Below are positions 22,732 to 34,092 of a stretch of 64,000 nucleotides of DNA, one piece after another. The notes beneath the pieces were generated by a model. The model saw only the letters and a list, made by a program, of their open reading frames with translations. It was not told where the DNA came from and searched no databases. This DNA comes from Pyrenochaeta sp. MPI-SDFR-AT-0127 (lineage: Eukaryota > Ascomycota > Dothideomycetes > Pleosporales > Cucurbitariaceae). Location: NCBI GenBank assembly GCA_020747015.1, contig JAGTJM010000039.1, positions 1-64,000 of the forward strand, given 5' to 3'. Numbering within the stretch: position 1 is the stretch's first letter; each line of letters begins with the position of its first letter. The position numbers and the translations under genes were made by a program.

Positions 22732-23240
22732 ACTGTAGGGATCCTGTATGGCAATCGTATTGTCGCTTCTAGGATACGCTGTTGCGTTACTTTCCTTACG
22801 CTGCGGCAAGGTTACTCGTGTTGTAGAATGGCGCTCGGCATAGTTCTGTGTGTGATTATAGCGTTGATTGCTATGCATGCGGAGATTTGGGACTAAGGAC
22901 CTGGGCAAGCTGGGGTAATGGCAGTTGGGATAGCGAGCTGCAGCCTCAATAGGGAGGCATCCTTTTCTCTTCTTTCAACAGGCGACAGATTGATAGTACT
23001 AGACAGATTAAGCCTTTCTCCTTCTCCTTAATTTCTCTCTCTCCTCGTCTTTCAACATTCTTCTTCTTTTAACATCCTTCTAGGAGCAACGGGTAAGTTG
23101 CTGCTTTCTCTCTTTCACTGCTTTGACTACGAACCGAACTTGGAATAAATGTCAGAATTTAATAAATCTTTATGGTCAGAAAGTGGATGAGACTTGATTT
23201 TTTTTTAAATTCTTGTTCCCTATCTTTTTCCTCTTATGTA

Positions 23241-23261
23241 GTGTGTGTGTGTGTGTGTGTG
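23241..23261. repeat. GT microsatellite
   Basis: Ten and a half GT units in a row, in non-coding DNA. Confidence 0.95.
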
Positions 23262-23957
23262 CCAAGTGGTTACACGCGAGCTTTGTACTACAATACAGTA
23301 TCGCGTACCCTCGCTGCTAGCTGTAGACCTAACACCATACTCTTTCCGGGCACGCACCTTGTATCTGACATCCTGGGTGACACAAATGCCCTTAATTCTC
23401 CTGTGAACGGAAGGTAGGAGCCTGACTACTGCAAGAGAGAATCTTCGATTAGCCTGTACGGAGTAAGACTCTATAAAAGGATATTAACAATAATTATGCT
23501 GGTATCCCTCGGACGCTTGAGAGGGGCACAGACGAAACTAATTGCTGCAATTAGTTGTTAGCACTACGCTACGCAAACTGTGGTCCTATGGTACAGGGGG
23601 CCTTAAATCGGCGGGCCGCAGGACACAAGGCCGCCTCCAAACGGGAAATTTGGAAATAAGCTACAGGCATCGCAACCAAACAACACAACATACATGAATA
23701 ACAAGAATAAAAGAAAAAAGAAAAAAACAAGCAATACTCTAATCATATCAAGCTTCTAGGTGGTCCTGGTTAGTCTTTACATATATTCACATTGTTGTGG
23801 AACAACAGCGTTTCCAAGTCAGCGTGGTACGTGCCCTTCTTCCGAGTTTGCCGTTCGGACCAGATGCTGTGCAAGGCGTACCGTCATCATTATGGGGAAT
23901 CTATCAACATGAACTCGTATAGCATCCTGGTGCCTGAAAAGTCCTGCCGCGACATGG

Positions 23958-23965
23958 TATAAATA
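23958..23965 (+). promoter_or_regulatory. TATA box of the small secreted protein gene
   Basis: TATAAATA, 118 bp upstream of the ATG at 24076. It is one of the clearest TATA elements in the window and fits a strongly regulated gene. Confidence 0.6.
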
Positions 23966-24075
23966 AAACTCGATTTGCTTTCTGGAAATACTACCACCAT
24001 CGTACGCGATCTATCCAAGTCTTTCGCCCAGCCCAACCCGCACACTTGACAGTCCTCATACTCAAACTCAGCAAC

Positions 24076-24672
24076 ATGCGTCTCTCAGCCCTTGCACTTG
24101 CGGGCCTCGCTACCGCAACACCCACTACCCTCACCGCCCGCCAATCCTACTCCGTTGACATCTCAGGATCCTATTGGGATGCAACCATCACAAGCCAGAC
24201 CGGGCGACCCGGGTATATAATCCGCGACCTGAATATAAGCTTTCAAAACCCTAAGTTCGAGCAAACTGTTGGCGGGACGTGTCATTACAGCTTTGTGCCC
24301 CAAGGCTTTGGCGCGCCGGCGGAGACAGACACTTGCGATGCTGGTCTGACGTACACGTGGGACTGTAAGTTCGAGCACACCCTATCCTACCTACTATCCG
24401 TATGCTTTCCGCTCCTTGAAGGAGCAAGGGGATGTGGCGACGAGCACGTTGTTAATGCCGAAACAGATACCACTCTTACCCTCACGCAAAAGGTCGAGGT
24501 CGAGAATGAAACTCTGACTCTGTACGGATCTGCGCAAATCAAGAATGAGTGCAAACCGGATGGTGCAGGGAGTGGGAGTTCGTGCAAGGGAACTGCACGA
24601 GTGGAGCTTGATCATTATTGCAAGTTGGACGGCCCCGTTCGAGGATGTTATTCACCGAATGGAGAGGTGTAG
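24076..24672 (+). CDS. Small secreted cysteine-rich protein, effector-like
   Basis: I do not recognise the family with certainty; the size and beta-rich look resemble AA1-like (Alt a 1-type) secreted proteins, but this is weak. The preferred model has exons 24076-24364 and 24467-24672, giving 164 residues. Residues 1-15 form a signal peptide (MRLSALALAGLATAT), followed by a Kex2-like Arg site (LTARQ). The spliced mature protein has six cysteines (CHYSF, TCDAG, ECKPD, SCKGT, YCKLD, GCYSP), an even number that suits three disulphides. The 102-nt intron has a strong GTAAGT donor, a GTTAATG branch and a CAG acceptor. It is also a multiple of three and has no stop, so a retained-intron form of 198 residues with nine cysteines could be made. 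A strong TATA box precedes it and AT-rich DNA follows it, a setting often seen for effector candidates. Confidence 0.65.
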   Translation: MRLSALALAGLATATPTTLTARQSYSVDISGSYWDATITSQTGRPGYIIRDLNISFQNPKFEQTVGGTCHYSFVPQGFGAPAETDTCDAGLTYTWDCKFEHTLSYLLSVCFPLLEGARGCGDEHVVNAETDTTLTLTQKVEVENETLTLYGSAQIKNECKPDGAGSGSSCKGTARVELDHYCKLDGPVRGCYSPNGEV

Positions 24673-25110
24673 GGAGAAATACAACTGGTGCGAAGATGCG
24701 CAAAGCTTTGCGGGTATTTAGATGGTATGGGTTTCTGGAAAAACTCTTTTCGTTGTTTTGATAGCCAATGGCGGGTTGGCGCGTTTCTGTATGTGGCCCA
24801 ATACCGCGCTTAACCTCGTAGCACAAAGCACAATGCCCTACGTAGGGTAACATACTTAAAAATAACATAAAATAAAATTAATATTCTTTTAGAGTGAGTA
24901 CCTTTTGTACCTATCTATTCGGATTATATTTATTTTGAATATTTGAATAAAAATAGTAAGAGAAGTAGGTTTGAATTCTAGAACAGCTAAATCGCATTAC
25001 ATAAGCTACCTCTCTATTAATTACTAGTGAAAGTTAACTTCTAAAAATATACCATGTATAATATATCCTATAAAGCTAAACAAATTTAAATTCCAAGTAA
25101 CCGAGCTAGC
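24673..25110. other. AT-rich island
   Basis: From about 24850 to 25100 the sequence is strongly AT-rich, with many TA, CTA and TAG steps and no coding potential. This is the look of repeat DNA mutated by RIP, but the source repeat cannot be named. Confidence 0.5.
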
Positions 25111-25701
25111 GAACTGTCAGCGTGGCGAGCGCTCGTCCTACGGAAGGATCTAGAAGATATTGAGCTGAACCGTCTTGTCTTTTGGAGCGACGATCATGCC
25201 TGGACATATTTTACGAGTGCTTTTCACCCCATTTAAGACCGTCTACTCGAACTCGTATTGCCAGTGAACTGGTACTCATCCATTGGAAGTAAAGTACAAC
25301 CGATACCCAGTCTCCAGAATTTCTCTTTCCTGAAAGCATTACAATTACCGAATGTTGCTGTAATTAGTATTCCGTATGAGCGAGCCTATAGGCGCCGTAA
25401 GCACGAAATACCGGCCGTAGATTTCCTGCTCAGATCACTTCATAGCCTCACAATCACGCAGGTCGACAGCAGGACTTGCATGTGGGTGCAAGAAGTTTTA
25501 TCTCAACCGCACTTGTTACCAAGTTTGAAAGATCTGAAATTGGTGTTTAAGGACGAATTTCCGCCAAAATTGCCTTCCGAATTTCGCTGTCGAGCTATCG
25601 CGTCTCCTATACAGGTTTTTGTGAGGTGGTGGACATTCGATATGGCTTTAAGTCAAACTTCTTCTCGCGCTCGAACAAGCATTGCATGGGAGAATATGTA
25701 A
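25110..25701 (+). pseudogene. Relic of an F-box/leucine-rich-like fungal protein gene
   Basis: A plus-strand frame reads on both sides of an in-frame TAA near 25230: VFWSDDHAWTYFTSAFHPI before it and LVLPVNWYSSIGSKVQ after it, then LHSLTITQVDSRTCMWVQEV and HLLPSLKDLKLVFKDEFPPK. The spacing of Leu-rich strands (SLHSLTI, SLKDLKLVF) resembles fungal F-box-like proteins. There is no start codon in a proper place and the C-terminal part degrades. With AT-rich DNA on both sides, I read it as a dying gene copy. The family is a guess. Confidence 0.4.
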
Positions 25702-27048
25702 TGGTAATTAATTTGAAGGGACCAATTTATCATAGCCACTGATGATAAAAATTGAGGTTGGAAATGTATAATTCAAGGCTTACTAGAAGGTCCAAAGCAT
25801 CAAAAGTATCAGGACTCTCAAAACTAGCGCACCTGTTGGCACTCTTCATGGTGCACAGAAAGACGAAAGTGCGGTTTGAAGACTTGATATGTGTTGCTGA
25901 ACGCTAACATCGACGCCTCATAATGTTAGAAGTCAATATGCCAAGAGTTTGGCCATGACTGTATAATTGATAGTGAATCAGGTCTTACAGTGTTCTTTGT
26001 GATCAAAAATTCAAGCAGCAAAATATTAAGCTAATGCAAAGCTTTGCTGCCAAAGTTTTAAGTGGCCATTGTAGGTCATTTTGGATGTATAGCATGACAG
26101 CAAGCACACTGCCCATGTCCAATAATTATGGTCACGTAATGTATTTGCGGAATCTAGAGGCATTAGATATCGGATGACAGACGGTATAACCTTTCAGACA
26201 ATTTTTGCTCAATTTTCATCTCTCCTTCGGGGAGAGACGCAGAACACTAGACTCGCGGCCTGCGGTCAAGCAGCAAGGTGGAGTCAACGGATTTGAGGAC
26301 TGACTGGATACGTCCGTTTCTGAGCGTAGCGTTCCTTAATAAGCTAGCCCAGAATTATGTATTAGGAAAAGGCGTGACATTATGACTACCTACAACAACG
26401 ACATAGGCGCTTTGTCTGCTGTCCAAAGCCAAACCTAGCAATACACGTAACTGGCACGCCTTTTGCAGATATACATTATCGCCCATTACGCTAGCGTTAT
26501 GATTGCAAGTGTCTGACTGTTGTGAGCAGAAGTATTTGTTTAGATTTACATATGAGAGATAATTTCCAGTTACTTCCATGGCTGAATCTCTAGGGAGAGG
26601 AACAATGATGCGATAATACATCAAGTTCCAGTTCGTTGCACAGTTTTGGGTGTTGTGACGCCTTTACGATGCCCACGATCGTGCACGCCATCTTCCAACA
26701 ATCAAATTGCTATTGTATTGGGCATCGTAGTTTCAAGACATTAGCCATGGTTCGCAAGCGAGTGACTTGGGGCGGATAGTATACAAAGGGACTAGTTGCA
26801 AAGTGAATAAGCGATGACTAATCAGAATGCAGGCGATCTTAACCGGGATCACTTTCCATCTGAGCTTTATCCTAGTCTTCCGCCTGTAGTAACGACTTAA
26901 CATTTTAAATCATCTCTTCGGGAAATGCAATGACTAAATTGTTTCCATATTAGGATAATCTTCAATACCAGGCTACCGCTTGCTGTCTTGGCTCCTTCGC
27001 CTCTAGTTGTCAGTGCGAAAAGTCCTCAGCTCTCGCTTCCCATCCGCG
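25702..27048. other. Intergenic, AT-leaning, no gene seen
   Basis: About 1.35 kb with many short frames and stops on all strands. A minus-strand frame of 89 codons (26355-26624) has no recognisable content. A 7-bp stem with a TTCGG loop lies at 26219-26237. Confidence 0.45.
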
Positions 27049-29360
27049 ATGACCGAAGCGGATCACGTTATCTCCTCTGGTTCATCGCCTCAATTGGGCA
27101 CGACGAACTCAGATACACCAATTCAGAAGAGCTTCTCTTGCGTAGTCTGCGCGTCACGGAAAGTGAGATGTGACAGGCGTCCTGGCGGATGCGAGAATTG
27201 TACGAAAGCCCGTGTATCCTGCGTCTACAAAGCTCCTCCACCGCCACGCAGGAGAAAGAAGGGTGTGAGAGATGTTGATACTACGACCAGGCTACGGCTA
27301 TACGAAGATGCGCTGCGTCAGCTTGGGGTAGACCCTGAGCGATTGGTGGCGCACGGCATCCCAAGACAAAAGCGACAAGAGGTTTCTGGTATCAATGGAT
27401 TTCTTGAATCAAGCAGACAGCAATCAGAGCCACAAATCTCTGCATCATCTGAGAATGGTGTCCTTGTATTGGATGACTGGAGGTCACGATACTTAGAGAA
27501 TGGCATTTGGACCACTCTGAAGGGCGAGTTCCGGGAATCAAAAGAAATTCTTGACGATTCTTCTGATGAAGAGCCATTTGAGGGACACCCTGGAGCCCCC
27601 TCACACGGCTTCTCTCCAAACAGCGCTGATCTGCTTTTATTCGGCTCCCAGACACCGTCAGGTTCCCTACGGTCCTTACATCCTCAGCCGGTGCAGATAT
27701 TCAAACTTTGGCAGTCATATCTTGATAACATCAATCCGCTAGTCAAGGTCTTTCATGCACCTTCGGTTCAGCAGATTATCTCAACCACAATCAGCAACAT
27801 GGACGATATCCCCAAAAATGTAGAAGCATTGATGTTTGGCATTTATTGCATAACTGTAGAGTCATTGAGCGATGGAGATTGCCAGAGGTTTTTAGGAGAG
27901 CCGAAGTCTATTATCACACAAAGGTTCCGGTTCGGCGCTCAGCACGCGCTAATCAACGCGAGTTTGATAAAAACGTCAGATCTCATGGTTCTAAAGGCGT
28001 TCACATTGTTCATCGTAGGTGCCTTAGACCTGCAACACTAAACCAATTGACACTTAGGACTAATAGGAAACAGCTCTCTCTTCAGAATTACGATGCACGT
28101 GTCATATGGATCTTTTCGGGAATTGCTCAGCGAATCGGCCAGCGTATTGGCCTCCATCGAGATGGCGAAAATCTCAAAATCCCACCGTTTGAGACTGAGA
28201 TGCGGAGGCGACTGTGGTGGCAGATTATGATGCTTGAGGGCTTCTCTCAAAAACTCGCTGGCACAGGCAGTTCTGGGGCAGCGTTCACAGGCGATGTCAA
28301 AATGCCCTCCAATTTCAACGATAGCGATCTTTTCCTCGGCATGAAAGAGCTCCCCAAGGAACACGACGGGGCTACGGAGATGATGTTCTTCCTTATTCGA
28401 TGTTTCGCTGCCGAGTTTCTTAAGCGTTCAGCAGACGGCCACGTTACATTCGACGGGGTTTGGAATAAACTGACCACTAACGCAGTGGAAGCCGATATCA
28501 AAGACAAAGCGATTGACGAGCTGGATGCCATTTTTCAGAGAAAGTTCCTTCGATATTGCGATCCTTCAATCACCTGGCACTTGATGTGCTCTCATCTCGG
28601 CAAAACCATCATCTTCATGATGAGATTTATGGCTCGCAGCACTGACTACCACAAGGCCAATATGGCTCAATCGCAGAAGGACCTACTTTTTGACCTTGCT
28701 CTCCAGATTCTAGCTTCGCAGAACTTAGCATATACTATGAAGGAGATGCAGGGATTCATGTGGCACGTCAATCTACACTTCCAATGGAAGGCATTCATCT
28801 TTATCGTATCAGAGCTTCGCCATCAGACCCAAGGTTCTCAAGTAGAACTAGCATGGAAAGAAGTAGAAAAGACATATCAGTTTCATCCGAGCTTCGATAA
28901 AGAGCTGTCAAAAAGAGCGCTACCCATTGCTGTCAGCAACCTGACGCTAAAGGCATGGGAGGCTTACATTGCAGCCCAAGGTGTACCTGCAAGTGGCGAG
29001 CCAGTGTTTGTCCAGCTTATACGACTAAGACAAAAGCGCACAAAAGGTTCAAAAGACTTATCCGGACAATCTAGCACTGCTGAAACCCCGTCTCCAGCGC
29101 CTCCTACGAATGGAAAATGCAAGAGTTCCATTGAAGACACTTTTTTGGCTTATGCAGATCCATCCATAGCTTTCGACTGGAACACGGCAGACCTTAACGC
29201 TAGCTTGGGCATCCCTTCCACTCTATCTGACACCCTACCACTGGACTATCCAGAGCACATGAATTGGTCAAGCTGGGACAGCCTTCTCGTGGACTTTCAG
29301 ATGGATGACTACAATGAAAACCCCACAGATCTCTCGGCGTTCAATTTCGCATTGCAGTGA
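27049..29360 (+). CDS. Zn2Cys6 transcription factor with fungal-specific regulatory domain
   Basis: A nuclear DNA-binding regulator of about 746 residues. Exons are 27049-28014 and 28086-29360. The 71-nt intron (GTAGGT...CTTCAG) has an ACTAAT branch motif about 20 nt before the acceptor; it keeps phase, but shortens the segment before NYDARVIWIFSGIAQRIG slightly compared with relatives, so this junction is my least certain choice. The binuclear cluster lies at about residues 31-58 (CVVCASRKVRC, then CENCTKARVSC; C-x2-C-x6-C-x6-C-x2-C-x6-C). A basic linker PPPPRRRKKGVRD follows. The middle homology region includes RIGLHRDGENLKIPPFETEM and RRRLWWQIMMLEG, standard for fungal_trans-type regulators. 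Targets cannot be inferred; no biosynthetic cluster surrounds it. Confidence 0.85.
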
Positions 29361-30892
29361 TTTGATACATCATTTTTAGGCTACAGAGCATTGCTGTTGC
29401 CGCATCTCCACTACTTACCAGGTGTGACATCCAGCGGAACTACACCTCTATCTATCCCGCATACTTGCGTTCGCTACCGCAAGTATTGCATTGGCCTAGT
29501 CCTATGTCACTACCATATCTGCGGCAATCACCTCAACTACATCTGCTCTCAAGCTCTCTGCAGCTGGCGCACTCGTGTCGCAGTTACGGTCCATTCTATC
29601 GACACATAATACACGTAAAGATGTACATTATCGCAGAAAAGTGAACGTTATATGGCTTCAAGACCTAGTCAAGGACTGCTTTGAATGTGGCTGTAAAGTC
29701 TTTTGAAACGAAGAAGCGATCGGCATGACTGCAGACATTGCGTTCTCAGTGATACTTATAGATCTAAATGAAAAGGCCGCTAGTGAAGGTTCTGCTGCAG
29801 AAATCAATGCTCAAGAACATGGTATGACGAAGCCACGGAGAAAATACCACGGTTAGAGTATGGGGTTGTGTGCAAACTAATCGATTTTTTGATTGGAAGT
29901 CATTCAGTGTGCAGCATGTAGAATGGTCCGAGCCCATGTTGTTGCGAGCGCTCACGAGTCGGAGCATTTTTTTTTTCTCAGCCTTCCGAGCGTCTCACTT
30001 GAGTTTCTATTTGGCTTCGGGGTCACTGTCAACCGACGGGACGGTCTTTGAGATTTTACCTTGATGCTATAAATGAGAAAGAATCAGTTGAGTTGCCAGA
30101 TCGCGTCGTGTAACCGGCAGATCCTATCTTCATATCGACAGAGCCTTTGTACTGGGCCGTCACAATTTAGGTAGTTATATGATTATACATATCAATGAAA
30201 ATCCATGGCAGGCTCAGGCTCTGCTGATCAGCCGGGTTTACTAACTAATGCTAACCTCGCCTCATCCTGTCTCCGTCTTCATGGGCATTCTGATGTTCAA
30301 GGAAAAGTATGACAAAAGCAAGACTAGAAATTTCAGGACATTGAGTGTCCTTGGTGAGAACGAAATTCGCTATGAGATGCGTGCCATCATGCCGAATTCC
30401 AAGCCAGATTATGGACATTGTCCTAGTACGCATCAACGCAATGATTGCAAAATGTACCGGCCGCAGTCTTCTGAACCAAATATGTATGCGACGACGAGAG
30501 CGTGATCAGTAGCAGATGCTAGAGCGAGACTATGCTGAAGTGTCTACATCAGATGAAAACGCAGTCTATACTTCGTAAGTTCGGCTACTTATCTTTTACC
30601 ACTTTTTAGGATATCAAGGGAAAAGTGTGCGTTCCTACTTTTCGGTAGGTCTTGGGCGGAGAAAGGCTGGAACAAGTCCAGGCATGCAAGCGCCGTGGCT
30701 GTGGTCCCAAATTCGGCCCCCACAGGCGATCCGCTCTGCATGAGACGGGAGGCCTAACGCCCCGTTTATGCTGGTTGCCATGATAAGCCTCCTTTGACCA
30801 GGAGACGCATCGCGGGCGAAAACACCTCACTTCATTTCTTTCCTTACATTTATGAGCCATTTCTCGCATTTTTTGTTTTCAAAGACTATAAA
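29361..30892. other. Intergenic, no gene seen
   Basis: About 1.5 kb. Short overlapping frames only, none with family features. It contains the 3' end of the regulator gene and the promoter of the next gene. Confidence 0.45.
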
Positions 30893-31705
30893 ATGGTGCG
30901 CGGTGAACATTCAGACCTCGAGGTTGTTTCGCCATCAGATAATCCCGACCAGCAAAAGTTCCCGTATTATTCACCAGAGCCGATCCCCGCGTACCCACAT
31001 GCCGACGACACACATAAGGAAAGCTACCAAGCTGCCGTCCACGAGCAGCATCGCTCACAAACAATATGTGGATTAAGAAAGCGCACGTTCTGGATAGTTG
31101 TGATTGTCGCGATAGTTGTTGTCGCAGCAGCAGTGGGTGGCGGAGTGGGCGGCGCGCTGTCATCGCGAAACTCAAGTAATTCCTCAAATAACACACCGCA
31201 AGCATCACAATCAGGAGCGCAACTCTCGTCATCTACAACCCCAACACCCACATCCGCGGAACCAACCACTTCCGTAACCGCTACCCAACTCATCGGCCCA
31301 ACTGCAACCATCCTACGCGACTGCCCGTCCTCCAACAACACAATATATAGCGCGACCTTTGGCTCCAGCACAATGCAGTTCCGCAAAGCGTGTGAGATCT
31401 CATTTCTCAATGCCAACGGCATCGAAAATGTGATTGGCCGGCCTGTAAACTCATTGAATGACTGTATTAATCTGTGCGCGGCGTACAATATCAATAATCG
31501 TACGCAGATTGCATCTGGCAGCAGTCGGCTATGCAATTCGGTGTGTTGGCGCAATACATTTGATTCAATCAACGACTGGCCCGGTGGCATGTGTTTTGCA
31601 TTCACAACACAGAATATAACGAGTAATGGCGAGAGTACGTGGAGGTATAGACTACCGGCAGAGACGCGATGTGATAGTGCCGCGTTGATGAATCAAGAGT
31701 ACTGA
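30893..31705 (+). CDS. Single-pass surface protein with cysteine-rich ectodomain
   Basis: One exon, 270 residues; the ATG at 30893 is the first in frame. Residues 1-65 are cytosolic and Pro/Tyr-rich. A basic anchor (LRKR) is followed by one membrane segment at about 66-88 (FWIVVIVAIVVVAAAVGGG). Then comes a Ser/Thr/Asn-rich stalk of about 60 residues, likely O-glycosylated, and an ectodomain with eight cysteines (RDCPSSNN, FRKACEIS, DCINLC, LCNSVC, GMCFAF, RCDSA). The DCINLCAAYN element resembles PAN/apple-like folds. This layout is common in Dothideomycete genomes, mostly annotated only as hypothetical. A role in cell-wall sensing or adhesion is possible but not shown. Confidence 0.7.
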   Translation: MVRGEHSDLEVVSPSDNPDQQKFPYYSPEPIPAYPHADDTHKESYQAAVHEQHRSQTICGLRKRTFWIVVIVAIVVVAAAVGGGVGGALSSRNSSNSSNNTPQASQSGAQLSSSTTPTPTSAEPTTSVTATQLIGPTATILRDCPSSNNTIYSATFGSSTMQFRKACEISFLNANGIENVIGRPVNSLNDCINLCAAYNINNRTQIASGSSRLCNSVCWRNTFDSINDWPGGMCFAFTTQNITSNGESTWRYRLPAETRCDSAALMNQEY

Positions 31706-32818
31706 TGTGAGGCCAGGAGAGTTTGAAACCTCTTGAGCGGCGAGTGAGTGTGATGGATATGGTTTTTGTAATGACTTGACTGTATATCCTACCTTCTCTT
31801 TTTGTTTTGCATTCCTCAAAATTACGCATTCATCTGGAGAACGGGCGGTTTTTTGAATAGCCTGGCAGACTTGGGTCCACTTAAAGACTTCCTTCTCACT
31901 TATGACTTATACTGTATACTAAGGTCATATTATGTGCGTGTCCCATTCTTGTCCATGTGGTTCTTGTCGCGCCAAGCAGGTACTTGCATAGTCCCCTCTC
32001 GTTCGCGTCCGTGTCGGACCATCCCATCGTCATTGCTCGGCTGATGCTTTGCAAACTTACCTTAGTCGACGAAGAACCTTTGGAGCGGCTTTTGCCACGC
32101 CACCCACAGTGAAGACCTTGCCCGCTACGCTTGTGCTTGGTCCGCAGAAGCTACATATAGCTTTCCTCAAACTATAGAATAGCGGAGACTTCTCATAGGC
32201 AGTTGTCTGTCGCGCTCAAAGAGTACATTGTCACCAAATTGCTTTCCAACTCCATGGCTGATTGTCAACAGGCTCCTCGTCTTGGCGAGTACTTGGTTCT
32301 CACAGCAATGTGCTGCCCTTATTCATACAAATTCCGTAAAAATGCCGTATGTTTGCGCCAGGTTTTTCAATTTGTGCGGTCAACCTCGGACGCAACGTAT
32401 GAGCATGCCACTGCAATGCGGTAGTCGACTTTGAAGGGACTTTACTCATGTGTGAGTCTATTAAGCTCCCGGTATAATACCTTTTAGGAAGGTAACTGAG
32501 AATCGAGTCTTACTAGATAACTATAGTACAAAGTTCAGTACAGTTGTAGTGAAAACCCATTACTTACTTGTACCTATTACTTGTCTAAAGAGCTATTACG
32601 AATAGCAAGAATCAATCTAAAATAGAGTCCAGGCTCTCTATATAGTTATTTTACTAACAAGGCTAAACCCGTACGTTAGGCTGAATTATTTAGACCAAGT
32701 CTATAGTGCTACGCCTGTTCTTCCCTCCGTATCAAGGCAGATTGATGGTGAAATTATGCATAATAAAGGCTCAATAAAGCTAAGCATCATTAGAAGAATA
32801 TCAGTATATCGGGGGTAT
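31706..32818. other. Intergenic with AT-rich island
   Basis: No gene is seen. The stretch at about 32440-32720 is AT-rich with dense TA, CTA and TAG steps, similar in texture to the island at 24850-25100, and may be RIP-mutated repeat DNA. It adjoins the 3' end of the minus-strand rhodopsin-like gene. Confidence 0.45.
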
Positions 32819-34092
32819 CTATGGTACGGGATCGCGGGTAATCTCCACAGTATCTGACCGTACAAGCTCCCATGTTTTTTGCTCTTCCAAACCCGTGGCA
32901 CGTGCAGAGATATCAACAGCATACCCATTTGTACTATTATACAGTCTGACCTCATCAGAATTGGCATTCGAAATTTGATCAAGTGGAAGAGTATTGTCCC
33001 ATCGCTTTGTCGTGTTTTGATAGCCCGTCGTATTACCATGTGACGGTCTGCTCCCAAAGACGGTTCTTCGGATCTCGGAAGTGACATATCCTAGTAAAGG
33101 TGCGAAAAGAGGCTTCAATGGAGGTAAAGAGGCGGAGACGATACCGACGGTGAATTCGACAAAATACCAGGTAAAGAATGAGTCGTGAAAGTCTTGGTCA
33201 TGGGAGTAATAATCAAACTGAGTTTGCTTGTATATTTTGACGATACCGGCCGCGCAAGAAAACCACCCCAAAGAGAGAACAAGGGCCAAAGAGAATTTGG
33301 TTCGCCGGTTCAGGTGAAGGCTGTAGATGAGAGGCATTGGAAGCGCGGCAAAACATGCATCGGTAACGATGTTGAAGACTGGCGTAGTTAGCGAAAGTAA
33401 GAGGATACAAAATGGAGCGAGTGAGGTGCTTACCGCTATTCATGAGAGCGAGGTTGATAAAAGTTCTCGTGCTCATGCACCGCGCTGTGCCAGTCGGTGG
33501 TTTGAGGTACATATTCCACGCTGCGTCGACAGGAATGCATTGCCAGATGAGTCCTGCACAGCAAGCCAAGGTAAATACAACGATGAAAATGATGGAGCCA
33601 AAGAGTACACGTTGGTATGATCGAGTGATGGTGAACCGGAGTAGACAAAATGCAACCGACACCTTGACAGCCGAGAGGCCGGCGAGGACAACGATCGCTT
33701 CAATGTATGTCATCATGATCTGGGCCCGAAATCTCGAAACGTCGGTCAGCGTCACTGCAACATCTCTTCCAAGGCCGTTGTCGATCCGTAATATGGTACA
33801 GACAAATGTGACAATGCAACAAAGCTGTACACGAAGTAAGCGTAGAACGTACCCGAGATGCAACAATTGAGCTCACTAATGCAAACATCATGGCCCAATC
33901 GTCGTTGCCAAAAGTCTTTACCATCCTAATGCGAACATAGAATCGGAGCAGAACCACCGCTGTTGTAACGGCGAAAAGGGTTGCGACAGTCGCAAGTATG
34001 CTACCAGATTTATTGATGGCAATTTGTTCTGGGGTGAGGGACTCGACAGACACAGCGGTTTGCCTGCGAATAAAGTGCCGTGCGACATCCAT
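32819..34092 (-). CDS. Fungal rhodopsin-domain (seven-pass) membrane protein
   Basis: A 388-residue integral membrane protein of the fungal rhodopsin-domain family (PF20684-like, also called SAT4 family in toxin-cluster annotation). Exons in coding order are 34092-33877, 33824-33434 and 33378-32819. The introns are 52 nt (GTGAGC...ACAG) and 55 nt (GTAAGC...CCAG), and both joins restore phase; the second yields LALMNSVFNIVTDACFAALP. Seven hydrophobic segments are visible. Family marks include FGNDDWAMMFAL after helix 2, the GLGRDV loop, CIPVDAAWN after helix 4 and FNIVTDACFAALPMPLIYSL before helix 6. The C-terminal tail of about 100 residues is polar. The ligand and the biochemical role of the family are unknown, and no retinal-lysine evidence is visible. 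Confidence 0.82.

Larger units (their letters stand above)
22732..24075. other. Intergenic, no gene seen
   Basis: About 1.3 kb with pyrimidine-rich runs near 23010-23130, a GT microsatellite and an A-rich stretch near 23690-23740. Short frames have no recognisable content. A TATA box for the next gene lies at 23958. Confidence 0.5.
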
